In this document: positions 1 to 8,922 of the stretch, one piece after another
Layout: each line of letters begins with the position of its first letter
How positions within the stretch are numbered: position 1 is the stretch's first letter
From: Modestobacter italicus
Lineage (GTDB): Bacteria > Actinomycetota > Actinomycetes > Mycobacteriales > Geodermatophilaceae
DNA length: 64,000 bases
Direction: 5' to 3'
Assembly: GCF_019799965.1 (NCBI RefSeq)
Contig: NZ_JABGCJ010000003.1
Span: 186,001 to 250,000 of the forward strand
Position numbers and translations under genes: made by a program
The notes under the pieces: model-generated
Databases searched by the model: none
The model's input: the letters and a program-made list of their open reading frames with translations, nothing else
What the model was told of the DNA's origin: nothing

Positions 1-1
1 G

Positions 2-1141
2 GGCGAGGCACTGGTGGCGGTGATGGCCTCGTCGGTCAACTACAACACCGTCTGGACGTCGATCTTCGAGCCGGTGTCGACCTTCGGCTTCCTCGCCCGC
101 TACGGCCGGCTCAACGACCTGACGAAGAAGCACGACCTGCCCTACCACGTGGTCGGCTCGGACCTCTCCGGCGTGGTGGTCCGGGTCGGCCCCGGGGTGA
201 ACAAGTGGAAGCCCGGCGACGAGGTGGTCGCGCACTGCCTGTCGGTCGAGCTGGAGGACCCGGCCGGCCACGACGACACGATGATGGACCCGCAGCAGCG
301 CATCTGGGGGTTCGAGACCAACTTCGGCGGCCTGGCCGAGCTCTCCCTGGTCAAGAGCAACCAGCTGATGCCCAAGCCGGCCCACCTCACCTGGGAGGAG
401 GCCGCCTGCCCCGGGCTGGTCAACTCCACCGCCTACCGGCAGCTGGTCAGCCGCAACGGCGCGGCCATGAAGCAGGGTGACGTCGTCCTGATCTGGGGCG
501 CCTCCGGTGGCCTGGGCTCCTACGCCACGCAGATGGCGCTCAACGGCGGCGCGATCCCGGTCTGCGTGGTCGGCAGCCCGGAGAAGGCCGAGATCGTCCG
601 CTCCATGGGCGCCGAGCTGGTGATCGACCGCTCGGCCGAGCAGTACCGGTTCTGGAAGGACGAGGACACCCAGGACCCCGACGAGTGGAAGCGGCTGGGC
701 GCCAGGATCCGCGAGCTCACCGGCGGGGACGACGCGGACATCGTGTTCGAGCACCCGGGCCGGGAGACCTTCGGCGCCAGCGTCTACGTCGCCCGCCGCG
801 GCGGGACGATCGTCACCTGCGCCTCGACCAGCGGGTACCTGCACTCCTACGACAACCGCTACCTCTGGATGAACCTGAAGCGGATCGTCGGCTCGCACTT
901 CGCCAACTACCGCGAGGCGTGGGAGGCCAACCGCCTGATCCAGCGGGGGCTGATCCACCCGACGCTGTCGAAGACCTACGCCATGGAGGACGTCGGCCAG
1001 GCCGCCTACGACGTCCACCGCAACCTGCACCAGGGCAAGGTCGGGGTGCTCACCCTCGCCCCCGAGCAGGGCCTGGGCGTGCGGGACACGGCGCTGCGCG
1101 AGCAGCACCTGACGGCGATCAACCGGTTCCGGGACCAGTGA
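2..1141 (+). CDS. ccrA: Crotonyl-CoA carboxylase/reductase, 3' part (5' end outside window)
   Basis: This is the C-terminal ~379 residues of a medium-chain dehydrogenase/reductase that matches crotonyl-CoA carboxylase/reductase. The frame is open from base 2, so the start lies outside the window. The enzyme reductively carboxylates crotonyl-CoA to (2S)-ethylmalonyl-CoA with NADPH and CO2. Residues known in the family to hold CO2 are visible: Asn in ASSVNYNTVW, Phe-Glu in WGFETNFGG and His in GSHFANYREAW. The nucleotide-binding glycine motif is WGASGGLGSYA. It is the first committed step of the ethylmalonyl-CoA pathway; meaA (16149-18173) and a hydroxyacyl-CoA dehydrogenase (7083-8864) lie nearby. 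An intact hairpin follows the stop codon. Confidence 0.95.
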   Translation, partial: GEALVAVMASSVNYNTVWTSIFEPVSTFGFLARYGRLNDLTKKHDLPYHVVGSDLSGVVVRVGPGVNKWKPGDEVVAHCLSVELEDPAGHDDTMMDPQQRIWGFETNFGGLAELSLVKSNQLMPKPAHLTWEEAACPGLVNSTAYRQLVSRNGAAMKQGDVVLIWGASGGLGSYATQMALNGGAIPVCVVGSPEKAEIVRSMGAELVIDRSAEQYRFWKDEDTQDPDEWKRLGARIRELTGGDDADIVFEHPGRETFGASVYVARRGGTIVTCASTSGYLHSYDNRYLWMNLKRIVGSHFANYREAWEANRLIQRGLIHPTLSKTYAMEDVGQAAYDVHRNLHQGKVGVLTLAPEQGLGVRDTALREQHLTAINRFRDQ

Positions 1142-1143
1142 CC

Positions 1144-1200
1144 GCACGGGCCCCCGCCGGGCCCGTGCACGGCGCCCTGCCGGTCCCGGCGAGGACCGGC
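1144..1200 (+). terminator. Tandem terminator hairpins after ccrA
   Basis: Two inverted repeats follow the ccrA stop. The first has perfect 10-bp arms, GCACGGGCCC at 1144-1153 and GGGCCCGTGC at 1159-1168. The second has 8-bp arms, GCCGGTCC at 1179-1186 and GGACCGGC at 1193-1200. There is no U-tract, which is normal for high-GC actinobacteria. They separate ccrA from the next gene. Confidence 0.7.
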
Positions 1201-1278
1201 GGGGCGGGGTCTGGGAGTTCGCTGGGAGCGGTCCACGACACGCTGACCGCACCCCCGGATCAATGCGAGGATGACGGC

Positions 1279-2799
1279 ATGAGCGACCCCCGCGACGAAC
1301 TGATCGACTACCGCGACAGTGGGCCGACCTTCGACGTCGTCCGCAAGGGGTACGACCGCGAGCAGGTGGCCGAGACGCTGGCCGGCCTGGACGCCGACCT
1401 GCGCGTCGCGCTCGCCGACCGCGACGCCGCCGTCGCCCGCTCCGCCGACCTGGCCCGCCAGCTGCAGGCGCTGCACGGTGAGGTCGAGTCGCTGCGCCGC
1501 CGCGCGGCCACCGCCAGCGCGCCCACGTTCGAGAACATGGGCGAGCGGATCTCCAACATGCTGCGGCTGGCCGAGGAGGAGGCCGCGGAGATCCGGCGCG
1601 CGGCCGAGGAGCAGGCGGCCCAGCTCCAGGCGGCCGTGGCCGCCGAGGCCGAGGCGATCCGCGAGCGGGTGGCCGGCGAGGAGCGCGCGCTGGGCGAGCG
1701 GTCGGCCGCCAGCCGGGCGGAGGCCGAGCGGCTGGTCGTCGAGGCCCGGCAGCACGCCGAGCAGATCGCCGCCGTCGCGCAGGCGCGCGCCGACGACCTG
1801 GTGGCCAAGGCCCAGGAGCGGGTGGCCCGGCTGGACGCCGACTCGCAGGCCCGCCGCGCCAAGGCCGAGCAGGACTTCGAGATCGCCCAGCGCGCCCGCC
1901 GCACGGAGGCGGCCCGGCTGGAGGAGGAGCGGGAGCGCACCTCGATCGCGACCGCTCAGCAGCGGGTGGCCGAGGCCGACGAGCGGGCCCGCCGCACCGT
2001 CGCCGAGGCAGAGGCGTCCGCCGCCGCGATCCGGGGTGTCCGCGACGAGCTGGTCGGCCGGCTGACCGACGTCCGTTCGCTGCTCGGCCGGCTGCCGGAC
2101 CTGTCCGACCGTCCGCAGCGGGGCGACGACAGCCCGGTCCAGCCCGCCGCCGCTCAGCGGCAGCAGGCCCCGGCGCAGGCTCCGCAGGCGCAGGCCGAGG
2201 CCCCACAGGCGCGGGCCGAGCAGCCGGCAGCCCCGCAGGCGGACGAGGCCCCCGCGGCCCAGGCTCCCCAGCGCGAGCGGGCACCGCAGCGCGACCAGGC
2301 GCCGCAGCGCGAGCAGGCACCGGCTCAGCAGGCACCGGCTCAGCAGGCACCGGCCGGCAGCTCGGCGGCAGGGACCCAGCCGGCTGCGGCTGCCCCGGCG
2401 AGGGCGGCACAGACCCAGGAGGTGCGGCTGCCCGCCCCGGCCGGGTCCGGCGCGGCACCGGCTCCCGAGCAGGCCGGGGCTCCGGCCGCCGCACAGCGTC
2501 AGGTCGTCCGGACGCCGCCCCCGGCCCACCCGACACAGCAGGTGGCAGCACAGCGGCCGGAGACGGCGCCGGTCGCGGCTCAGCCGGCAGGTGACGAGGG
2601 CGACGACACCCAGCCCGGCACCGCGGAGCAGCCGGCCGTGGAGCGTCCGGCTGCCGAGCGGGCCACCCAGCAGCGGCCTCAGCCGACGCCGCGGCAGACG
2701 CCGCCGGTCCCGGCCCGTGGCCCGGCCACCCGGGTGCAGCCGAACCCCGCGGTGAGCGCCGGCCAGGGCGGCGGTCCGGCCGCCCCCGGCCGGAGCTGA
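1279..2799 (+). CDS. DivIVA-like coiled-coil protein with Gln/Ala/Pro-rich tail
   Basis: A 506-residue protein starting at ATG 1279 behind a GAGGAT ribosome site. The N-terminus carries a DivIVA-type membrane-binding signature (FDVVRKGYDREQV). About 230 residues of Ala/Glu/Arg-rich heptad coiled coil follow, including the segment ISNMLRLAEEEA. The last ~220 residues are low-complexity Ala/Gln/Pro, with short repeats such as APQREQ and APAQQ, and are probably disordered. Similar coiled-coil proteins of the Scy/FilP/SCO5387 type in Streptomyces organise polar growth and lie near ethylmalonyl-CoA pathway genes and nucS; that relationship is inference from architecture and neighbours. It has its own terminators on both sides, so it is probably transcribed alone. 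Confidence 0.8.
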   Translation: MSDPRDELIDYRDSGPTFDVVRKGYDREQVAETLAGLDADLRVALADRDAAVARSADLARQLQALHGEVESLRRRAATASAPTFENMGERISNMLRLAEEEAAEIRRAAEEQAAQLQAAVAAEAEAIRERVAGEERALGERSAASRAEAERLVVEARQHAEQIAAVAQARADDLVAKAQERVARLDADSQARRAKAEQDFEIAQRARRTEAARLEEERERTSIATAQQRVAEADERARRTVAEAEASAAAIRGVRDELVGRLTDVRSLLGRLPDLSDRPQRGDDSPVQPAAAQRQQAPAQAPQAQAEAPQARAEQPAAPQADEAPAAQAPQRERAPQRDQAPQREQAPAQQAPAQQAPAGSSAAGTQPAAAAPARAAQTQEVRLPAPAGSGAAPAPEQAGAPAAAQRQVVRTPPPAHPTQQVAAQRPETAPVAAQPAGDEGDDTQPGTAEQPAVERPAAERATQQRPQPTPRQTPPVPARGPATRVQPNPAVSAGQGGGPAAPGRS

Positions 2800-2817
2800 C
2801 CTCCGCCCCCACCACCC

Positions 2818-2857
2818 GACGGACCCGTCCGGCGCCCCAGGCGCCGGCGGGTCCGTC
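2818..2857 (+). terminator. Strong hairpin after the coiled-coil gene
   Basis: Nearly perfect inverted repeat. A left arm of about 18 bases starting GACGGACCC and a right arm ending GGGTCCGTC are separated by a 3-base loop, with one bulged base. It sits 19 bases past the stop codon. Confidence 0.75.
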
Positions 2858-3061
2858 GTCGTCTCCCCCGCTGGCCGCTCCCGGAGGGCCGTGTCAGCGT
2901 CGGGCACGGCCCTCCTGCTGAGCCCGGCCCGGCGGTCGTGGGCCCTCCACCGCGGCGCGGCACGGCGCTGGGCCGACGGCGAGGGCACGATGGGACCCGG
3001 ACCGGCCCCGGTCGGTCACCACCGCCGGGACCGCAGCGAACGCGGGGGGAGGACGACGGCC

Positions 3062-5092
3062 GTGGCCGAGTCGACGACACGGCCGGACGGCGCCCACCCG
3101 TCCGGCTCCGGCACGACCGCACGACCACCGGCCCCGGCCCACCACCGCCACGACCAGCCGGTCGCACCGGTCGGCGGACCGGGGACCGAGCCCGCAGCGG
3201 CAGGTCCGGCGGACGGTGCACCAGCTCCCGACGTCGTCCCCGGCCGTGCCGCGCAGCCCCGCACCGGCGGCACGCGACGGGCCCGGCACCGGGCGGCACG
3301 CCCGCCGTTGCCGGCCCGCGCCCGGGCCGGCCTGCTGTGGCCGCTGGCGGCGCTGGTCGTGGTCGGCCTGGTCGCCGGCCGCACGCTGCGCGGCGGGCCG
3401 CTGCCCGGCGACGGCGCCCTGATGGCCCCGGCCTTCCTGCTCGGCCGGGGCGAGGGAACGCTGGCCGCGTTGTCCCCCGAGGGGCTGGGGGCCGCCCATG
3501 CGGCGGTGTACGCGACGGTGACCCGGGCCGTGGAACGGCACGCCACCCTCGCCGGCGCCGAGCGCGAACTGCTGCTCGTCGTCCTCCTGGTCAGCGCCGT
3601 GCTGCTCTGGCGCACCGCCCGGCGGATCGGGGTCCCGGACGCCGCCTGCGCGCTGAGCGTGCTGGTGCTGGGCGCCGTGCCCGCGCTGGCGCCGCTGCAC
3701 GCGGTCGCCACCCCCGCGGTGTTCGCGAGCGCCTGGTCACTCCTGGCGGCGTGGCTGCTCGCCGGGGTGCTGACCGGTGACCGCGCCCCCGGCGCCCGCC
3801 CGCCGGTCGCCGCCGCCGTGCTCGCCGGGGTCGCCGTCGTCCTGGCCGTGCTGCTGGCGCCCGACGTGCTGCTGCTCCTCGTCGCCGGAGCCGCCGCCGC
3901 GGGCACCCTGACCGGCCCGGTCGGGCGGCGTGCAGCGGCCGCCGGGCTGGGCCTGCTGCTGCTGGCTGGCACCCGGGTGCTGGTCGGCCGCTGGCACTCC
4001 GACGCCGGCGACCCGGCCCGCTGGGGTGCCGAGCGCCTGGACCTGTGGCTGCTCAGCGCCGCGCTCGTGGCCGTGGGCCTGGTCGCCGCCTGGTCGCTGC
4101 CGGCAGTGCGTGCCCTGGGGGTCGCGCTGGTCGCCGTCACCGTGGTCGCCGTGGCCCCACCGCTGGGCCGGCTGTCGGGGCTGGTGCTCGTCCTGCCGCT
4201 CGCCGCGCTGCTGCTGGGCGCGGTGGCCACCGTCGCGGCGTCCCGGGTCGCCCGCCCGGTGCTCGCCCGGCGTCCGCGAGCCCTGCTGGCCGCCGGGCTG
4301 GCCGCCGCCGTCGTCCTGGCCGGGGCCGGAGCGGCTGCCACCGTGGCCCTGGCCGGCACGCCGCGACGGGACCTCGGTGCGGGCGCGTACGCGCAGCTGG
4401 CCCGGTGGGCGGGCGACCAGCTCCGGGACGACGCCGTGCTCGTCGCCGGCCCGAGGACGGCGGCCGAGCTGCTGCACGCCGGCGTCGACGAGGCGCGCCT
4501 GGCCCGCCGCGGGGAGGTGCCGGTGCCGGCGTCGGCGCCCGCTCCGGACGAGCCGGCGCTGCGGGTGACCACGGACCGGCCGGCGGAGGGCAGCGCGGTG
4601 CTGGCCCGCTTCGGCGACGCGGCCGACGGTCCGGTGCTCACCGTGACCACCCCCCGCCCGACGCCGCCGACCGAGGAGCAGCTGGCGGCCCGCCGCGACC
4701 TGGCCGCCGCGCTGCTGGCCAACCCCACGATCGAGGTCCCCGCCGACGACGCCGCACTGCTCGCCGCCGGCCGGGTGGACCCGCGGCTGCTGTCGCTGCT
4801 GGCCGGCCTCGGTGCGCGGTACGGCGTGGGGGTCGGGTCGCTGCTGCCGGTGCCCGGCGAGCCGGCCGAGGCGCCCGTCCGCCAGGCGGTGATCAGCAGC
4901 CTCGGCGGCACGTCGCTCGCCGGGGACGACGCCGCGGCCCGGGCTGCCGAGGACCGGCTGCGTGCACTGCTGGACGCCCAGCGGCCGCCCTACGCGCCGA
5001 GCCGGGTCACCGAGGTCGAGGGCGGGCTGCTGGTCGGCTACCCGCTGGTGCGGGACCCCGACACGCTGGTCAGCATCACCGGGGGACGATGA
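3062..5092 (+). CDS. Polytopic membrane protein with extracytoplasmic C-terminal domain
   Basis: A 676-residue protein if it starts at GTG 3062, which has a good GGGGGAGGA ribosome site; the frame is open further upstream without one. The first ~80 residues are Pro/Ala/Gly-rich and soluble. About nine to ten hydrophobic segments follow (for example LLWPLAALVVVGLVAG and LLLVVLLVSAVLLW), then a ~240-residue soluble C-terminal domain rich in Ala, Asp and Glu. The overall layout resembles polytopic glycosyltransferase-like or arabinosyltransferase-like membrane proteins. I see no catalytic motif that would justify such a call. It lies just upstream of the DUF4397/sortase pair and may share its cell-surface role. 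Confidence 0.75.
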   Translation: MAESTTRPDGAHPSGSGTTARPPAPAHHRHDQPVAPVGGPGTEPAAAGPADGAPAPDVVPGRAAQPRTGGTRRARHRAARPPLPARARAGLLWPLAALVVVGLVAGRTLRGGPLPGDGALMAPAFLLGRGEGTLAALSPEGLGAAHAAVYATVTRAVERHATLAGAERELLLVVLLVSAVLLWRTARRIGVPDAACALSVLVLGAVPALAPLHAVATPAVFASAWSLLAAWLLAGVLTGDRAPGARPPVAAAVLAGVAVVLAVLLAPDVLLLLVAGAAAAGTLTGPVGRRAAAAGLGLLLLAGTRVLVGRWHSDAGDPARWGAERLDLWLLSAALVAVGLVAAWSLPAVRALGVALVAVTVVAVAPPLGRLSGLVLVLPLAALLLGAVATVAASRVARPVLARRPRALLAAGLAAAVVLAGAGAAATVALAGTPRRDLGAGAYAQLARWAGDQLRDDAVLVAGPRTAAELLHAGVDEARLARRGEVPVPASAPAPDEPALRVTTDRPAEGSAVLARFGDAADGPVLTVTTPRPTPPTEEQLAARRDLAAALLANPTIEVPADDAALLAAGRVDPRLLSLLAGLGARYGVGVGSLLPVPGEPAEAPVRQAVISSLGGTSLAGDDAAARAAEDRLRALLDAQRPPYAPSRVTEVEGGLLVGYPLVRDPDTLVSITGGR

Positions 5093-5152
5093 GCGTGCGC
5101 CGCCACACCCTGGGTAGTGACGCACCGACCACCACCCCGAGGAGGAGCCCTC

Positions 5153-6031
5153 ATGCCCCGGCTGACCCGAGCACCGCTGCTCGCCCTGCTCTGCGCCGGG
5201 CTCATCGCCCTGGGGCTCCCCGTCGCCACCGGGGCGGCCGCCGCGCCGGCAGTCTCCGGTGAGGAGGGGCTGCTGCGCATGATGCACCTGTCCCCCGACA
5301 CCCCCTCGGTGGACGCCTACATCGACTCGGTGTCCGATCCCGACGTCGGTGTGGTCCTCCCCGCGGTCACCTACGGAGACGTCTCCCCGTACCAGGTCGT
5401 CCCGGCCGGCACCTACACGGTGAGCGCCCGCGCCGCCGGCGCCGACCCGGCCAGCCCGCCGGTGCTCGCCAGCACCGTCACCGTGGCCCCCGGTACCGCG
5501 ACCACCATCGCCGGCGTCGGGTTCTTCGCCGACCTGGGCTTCGCCGTGCTGTCCGACGACCTCACCCTGCCGACCGCCGGTCAGGCGCGCGCCCGGCTGG
5601 TCAACGCCGCCAGCACCGGCGCGCCGCTGGACCTGACGCTGACCGGCGGCACGGTGCTGGCCGGCGACCTGCCCTTCGCCGAGTCGACCGACTACGTCGA
5701 CGTGCCCGGCGGCGCCGGGACCCTGACGGTCACCCCCAGCGCCGGCGAGCCGAGCGAGCTGCCGGTCGAGCTGGCCGCCGGGTCGGTCTACACCGTGTTG
5801 GTGCTCGACCGCAGCGACGGCGGCCTGACGGTGACCAGCGTGCTGGATGCCGCCAGCCCGGGCGTCGTCCCGGTCGGTGGCGTCGAGGCCGGCGCCGGTG
5901 GCACGGCGCTGGACGAGGGTCTGCCGGTCGGCCGGTCCGCCCTCGCCGTCCTCGCGCTGACCGCCCTGGCCCTCGCCGTGGGGGTGCGCCTGCCCCGCCG
6001 CGGGCGCGCGCCGCGGCACCTCGCCTCCTGA
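5153..6031 (+). CDS. DUF4397 exported protein, probably surface anchored
   Basis: A 292-residue protein starting at ATG 5153 behind GGAGGAG. A signal peptide (residues ~1-30, ending near GAAAAPAVSG) is followed by a DUF4397 beta-sandwich region with the typical MHLSPDTPSVDAYID opening and a second repeat (ARLVNAASTGAPLDLTL). The C-terminus has PVGGVEAGAGG, a hydrophobic helix (ALAVLALTALALAVGV) and an Arg-rich tail. That is the layout of a sortase substrate, although no LPxTG is present. The next gene, seven bases downstream, is a class F sortase, so the pairing is suggestive. Its biological role is unknown. Confidence 0.85.
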   Translation: MPRLTRAPLLALLCAGLIALGLPVATGAAAAPAVSGEEGLLRMMHLSPDTPSVDAYIDSVSDPDVGVVLPAVTYGDVSPYQVVPAGTYTVSARAAGADPASPPVLASTVTVAPGTATTIAGVGFFADLGFAVLSDDLTLPTAGQARARLVNAASTGAPLDLTLTGGTVLAGDLPFAESTDYVDVPGGAGTLTVTPSAGEPSELPVELAAGSVYTVLVLDRSDGGLTVTSVLDAASPGVVPVGGVEAGAGGTALDEGLPVGRSALAVLALTALALAVGVRLPRRGRAPRHLAS

Positions 6032-6038
6032 CCGTCCG

Positions 6039-6728
6039 GTGGGCCCCCTGCCCCGCCCGGCGGAGCCGGTGACCCGGCCGAGCAGCCAGGAGCGGTCCGG
6101 CCGGCACCGCCGGCCGGACCGCTCGTGGCTGACCGCGGTACGCGGTGGGCTGCTCGCCGTGGCCGTCGTGGCCGGCACCGTCGCCCTGGTGGACCGCCCG
6201 GACGACGCCGTGCGTGCCACGGCGTCGGCGAGCCCGCCGGCGCCGGTGGTGCTCGGCTCCCCCACCGCGGTGCCCGCGGCCCGCGCCGTCGCGACCCCCG
6301 CCGGGCTGCGGATCGACGCCATCGGCCTGGACACCGACCTGACCCGGATCGGCGTGGACGACGCAGGGGCCCTCGTGCCCCCGGCGGACTTCGAGCAGGC
6401 CGGCTGGTTCGCCGCGGGCCCGGCGCCGGGCGAGGTCGGGCCGGCGGTGCTGGCCGGTCACGTCGACGACCGGCGCGGCCCCGGGGTGTTCTCCCGGCTG
6501 GAGGAGCTCGAGCCCGGTGACCGGGTGCAGGTCACCCGCAGCGACGGCCAGGTGCTCCAGTTCGCGGTCACCCGGGTGGCCGCCTACCCCAAGGACGACT
6601 TCGCCACCGCCGAGGTCTACGGCCCGACGACCGGCGCGGAGCTGCGGCTGATCACCTGCGGCGGCTCCTTCGACCGCACCCGCCGCAGCTACACCGACAA
6701 CGTCGTCGTCTACGCCCGGCTCACCTGA
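6039..6728 (+). CDS. Class F sortase
   Basis: A 229-residue transpeptidase with an N-terminal signal anchor (AVRGGLLAVAVVAGTVAL) and an extracytoplasmic sortase domain. The catalytic triad is visible: His in VLAGHVDD, Cys in RLITCGG and Arg in FDRTRRSYTDN. Class F sortases of Actinobacteria attach proteins to the cell wall or trim their C-termini; substrates are mostly unknown. The likely substrate is the DUF4397 protein seven bases upstream. The start at GTG 6039 has no clear ribosome site; GTG 6069 is an alternative and would leave the anchor intact. Confidence 0.9.
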   Translation: MGPLPRPAEPVTRPSSQERSGRHRRPDRSWLTAVRGGLLAVAVVAGTVALVDRPDDAVRATASASPPAPVVLGSPTAVPAARAVATPAGLRIDAIGLDTDLTRIGVDDAGALVPPADFEQAGWFAAGPAPGEVGPAVLAGHVDDRRGPGVFSRLEELEPGDRVQVTRSDGQVLQFAVTRVAAYPKDDFATAEVYGPTTGAELRLITCGGSFDRTRRSYTDNVVVYARLT

Positions 6729-6771
6729 CGGCCCCCGGCCCGCCGCAGGAGGGAGCAGCGTGTTCCGCCCG

Positions 6772-7077
6772 CTAGCGACGGCGGTCGCGGGCCCGCCAGC
6801 AGGCGGTGTGCCAGTGCCGGCGCCAGTCCGCGGCGGACTCGGTGTCCCAGGGCTCCAGGTCGGAGTCGCGGGCGTAGGCCGGCCAGGTGACCACGTGCGG
6901 GGTGCCCGGCCGGATCTCCTGGTCGCACCCCGGGCAGCGGTAGGTCTTGTCGCTGCCCGCCCCGGTCAGCGGGCGGACCACCCAGTCGCCGTCCCCGGCC
7001 TCCTCGATCGGCTGGACCGGACGACGGCCCGGTGGCGGCCCGGTCCGGCCACGGCGGTTGCCGCCCCGGCGCCCCAC
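6772..7077 (-). CDS. Small zinc-ribbon-like protein (actinobacterial conserved)
   Basis: A 101-residue basic protein beginning at GTG 7077, directly after the dehydrogenase stop. It has a putative metal site, CPGC (in TYRCPGCDQEI) followed by His residues and a Cys in HWHTACW. A Trp/Asp-rich stretch links them. Homologues sit beside 3-hydroxyacyl-CoA dehydrogenase genes in other actinobacteria, often labelled ATP/GTP-binding without evidence. I see no P-loop here. Function is unknown; nucleic-acid or protein binding through the zinc ribbon is a guess. It is likely co-transcribed with the dehydrogenase. Confidence 0.75.
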   Translation of the reverse strand: MGRRGGNRRGRTGPPPGRRPVQPIEEAGDGDWVVRPLTGAGSDKTYRCPGCDQEIRPGTPHVVTWPAYARDSDLEPWDTESAADWRRHWHTACWRARDRRR

Positions 7078-7082
7078 GCCGG

Positions 7083-8864
7083 CTACCGGCCCGAGTGGTC
7101 GCGGAAGCCGCGGCCGGCCTTGCGGCCCAGGTAGCCGGCGGTGACCAGGTGCTCCAGCAGCGGCGCCGGGGCGAAGCCGGGCTCGCGGAACTCGGTGTAC
7201 AGCTCGCGCTCGATCGCCAGGGCGACGTCCAGGCCGACGACGTCCAGCAGCTCAAAGGGGCCCATCGGGTAGCCACAGCCGACCTTCATCGCGGCGTCGA
7301 TGTCGTCGGCGGTGGCGTAGTGGGCCTCGAGCATCTTGACCGCGTCGTTGAGGTAGGGGAACAGCAGCGCGTTGACGATGAACCCGGCCCGGTCGGTGCA
7401 GGAGACGGCGTGCTTGCCCAGCTGCGCGCAGAGGGCGCGCGCGGTCGCGGCGGCGTCCGGCGCGGTGGCGATGGTGGAGACCACCTCGACCAGCTCCATC
7501 ACCGGCGCCGGGTTGAAGAAGTGCAGGCCGACGACGTCACCGGGGCGCTCGCTTGCCTTGGCGCACTCGATCACCGGCAGGCTGGAGGTCGTGGTGGCCA
7601 GCACCGCGCCGGGCTTGGCGATCTCGCCCAGCGCGGCGAACAGCGCCTGCTTGGTGGCCAGGTGCTCGACGACGGCCTCGATGACCAGGTCGGCGTCAGC
7701 GAGGTCGTCGAGCCGGGCGCTGCCGGTGACCCGGGCGAGGGCGGCGTCCCGGTCGGCCTGCTCCAGCCGGCCGCGGACGACCTGCTTGTCCAGCGCCCGG
7801 GTCAGCGCGGCCTGCACCGCCTCGACCTTGTCGGGGGTCCGGGCGACGAAGGTGACGTCGTAGCCGCCCTTGGCGACCACCTCGATGATCCCGGTGGCCA
7901 TCGTCCCGGACCCGACGACCCCGATCCGGCGCAGCGGGCGGGCCTCGGCGGCGGCGTCCCGGGCGGGCGGGGTCTGGGCGTCCGGCACGACCTCGGCGGA
8001 GTCGCGGCCGGCGTAGGTGTAGAAGCCGCGGCCGGTCTTCCGGCCGAGCAGGCCCGCGGTCATCATCTGCTTGATCACCGGCGACGGGGCGTGCAGCCGG
8101 TTGCGCGACTGCTGGTACATCGTCACGAGGATCTCGTAGGCGGTGTCGATGCCGATGAGGTCCATCAGCGCCAGCGGGCCCATCGGCAGGCCGCAGCCCA
8201 GCCGCATGGCGGCGTCGATGTCCTCCCGGCTGGCGTAGCGGTTCTCGAACATCTCGACGGCGTGGTTGAGGTAGCCGAACAGCAGCGCATTGGCGATGAA
8301 GCCGGCCTTGTCGCCGATGGTGACGTCGATCTTCCCGAGCCGGGCGGCGAGCGCCTCGACGTCCTCGACCACCGAGGGCTCGGTGACGACGGTGCGCACG
8401 ACCTCGACCAGCTTCATCACCGGCGCCGGGTTGAAGAAGTGCATCCCGATGACCTTGCCGGGGCGCCCGGTGGTCACCGACAGCTCGGTGACCGACAGGC
8501 TGGAGGTGTTGGTGGCCAGGATCGTGTCCGGCGGGCAGATGCCGTCCAGCCGGGCGAACAGCTGGGCCTTGAGCTCCATCCGCTCCGGGATCGCCTCGAC
8601 CACCAGCTCGGCGACGGCGAGGTCCTCCATCGCGGTGGTGAACCGGATCCGGGACAGGATCGCGTCGCGCGCAGCGGGCTCGAGCTTCCCTCGGGCGACG
8701 GCCTTGCCGGTAGACTGCTCGACGTGCGCGCGGCCGCGCTGCAGCGCCTCGTCGGTCACCTCGACCGCCGTCACCGACAGCCCGGCCCGGGCCAGCACCT
8801 CGGCGATGCCGGCGCCCATGGTGCCCAGCCCCACCACGCCGACCTCGGTCAGTTCTCTGGCCAC
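7083..8864 (-). CDS. Tandem-duplicated 3-hydroxyacyl-CoA dehydrogenase
   Basis: A 593-residue protein made of two complete copies of the ~285-residue 3-hydroxybutyryl-CoA dehydrogenase fold. Each copy has a Rossmann glycine motif (GLGTMGAG in the first, GSGTMATG in the second), the catalytic His in HFFNPAPVM, the Glu in VEAIPE or IEAVVE, and a C-terminal GRKTGRGF or GRKAGRGF signature. It oxidises or forms 3-hydroxybutyryl-CoA and supports fatty-acid oxidation, polyhydroxybutyrate metabolism or the ethylmalonyl-CoA pathway. The start is GTG 8864 with GGAGG eight bases upstream. A perfect palindrome at 8923-8936 lies in its upstream region and may be an operator. Confidence 0.93.
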   Translation of the reverse strand: MARELTEVGVVGLGTMGAGIAEVLARAGLSVTAVEVTDEALQRGRAHVEQSTGKAVARGKLEPAARDAILSRIRFTTAMEDLAVAELVVEAIPERMELKAQLFARLDGICPPDTILATNTSSLSVTELSVTTGRPGKVIGMHFFNPAPVMKLVEVVRTVVTEPSVVEDVEALAARLGKIDVTIGDKAGFIANALLFGYLNHAVEMFENRYASREDIDAAMRLGCGLPMGPLALMDLIGIDTAYEILVTMYQQSRNRLHAPSPVIKQMMTAGLLGRKTGRGFYTYAGRDSAEVVPDAQTPPARDAAAEARPLRRIGVVGSGTMATGIIEVVAKGGYDVTFVARTPDKVEAVQAALTRALDKQVVRGRLEQADRDAALARVTGSARLDDLADADLVIEAVVEHLATKQALFAALGEIAKPGAVLATTTSSLPVIECAKASERPGDVVGLHFFNPAPVMELVEVVSTIATAPDAAATARALCAQLGKHAVSCTDRAGFIVNALLFPYLNDAVKMLEAHYATADDIDAAMKVGCGYPMGPFELLDVVGLDVALAIERELYTEFREPGFAPAPLLEHLVTAGYLGRKAGRGFRDHSGR

Positions 8865-8922
8865 GCTGCCGTCCCTCCGCCGTCCGGTGATCGCCAGCAG
8901 TTTCGCACTCCGGGCACCCTGA

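Noticed and set aside
5089-5262. ATGA overlap at the end of the membrane protein that could start a small protein
   Set aside because: The peptide is His/Arg/Pro shadow of the DUF4397 gene and no ribosome site precedes it.
2885-6460. Long open frames on the minus strand opposite the membrane protein and DUF4397 genes
   Set aside because: They are Arg/Gly/Pro-rich, lack ribosome sites and domains, and are expected by-products of high GC at third codon positions.
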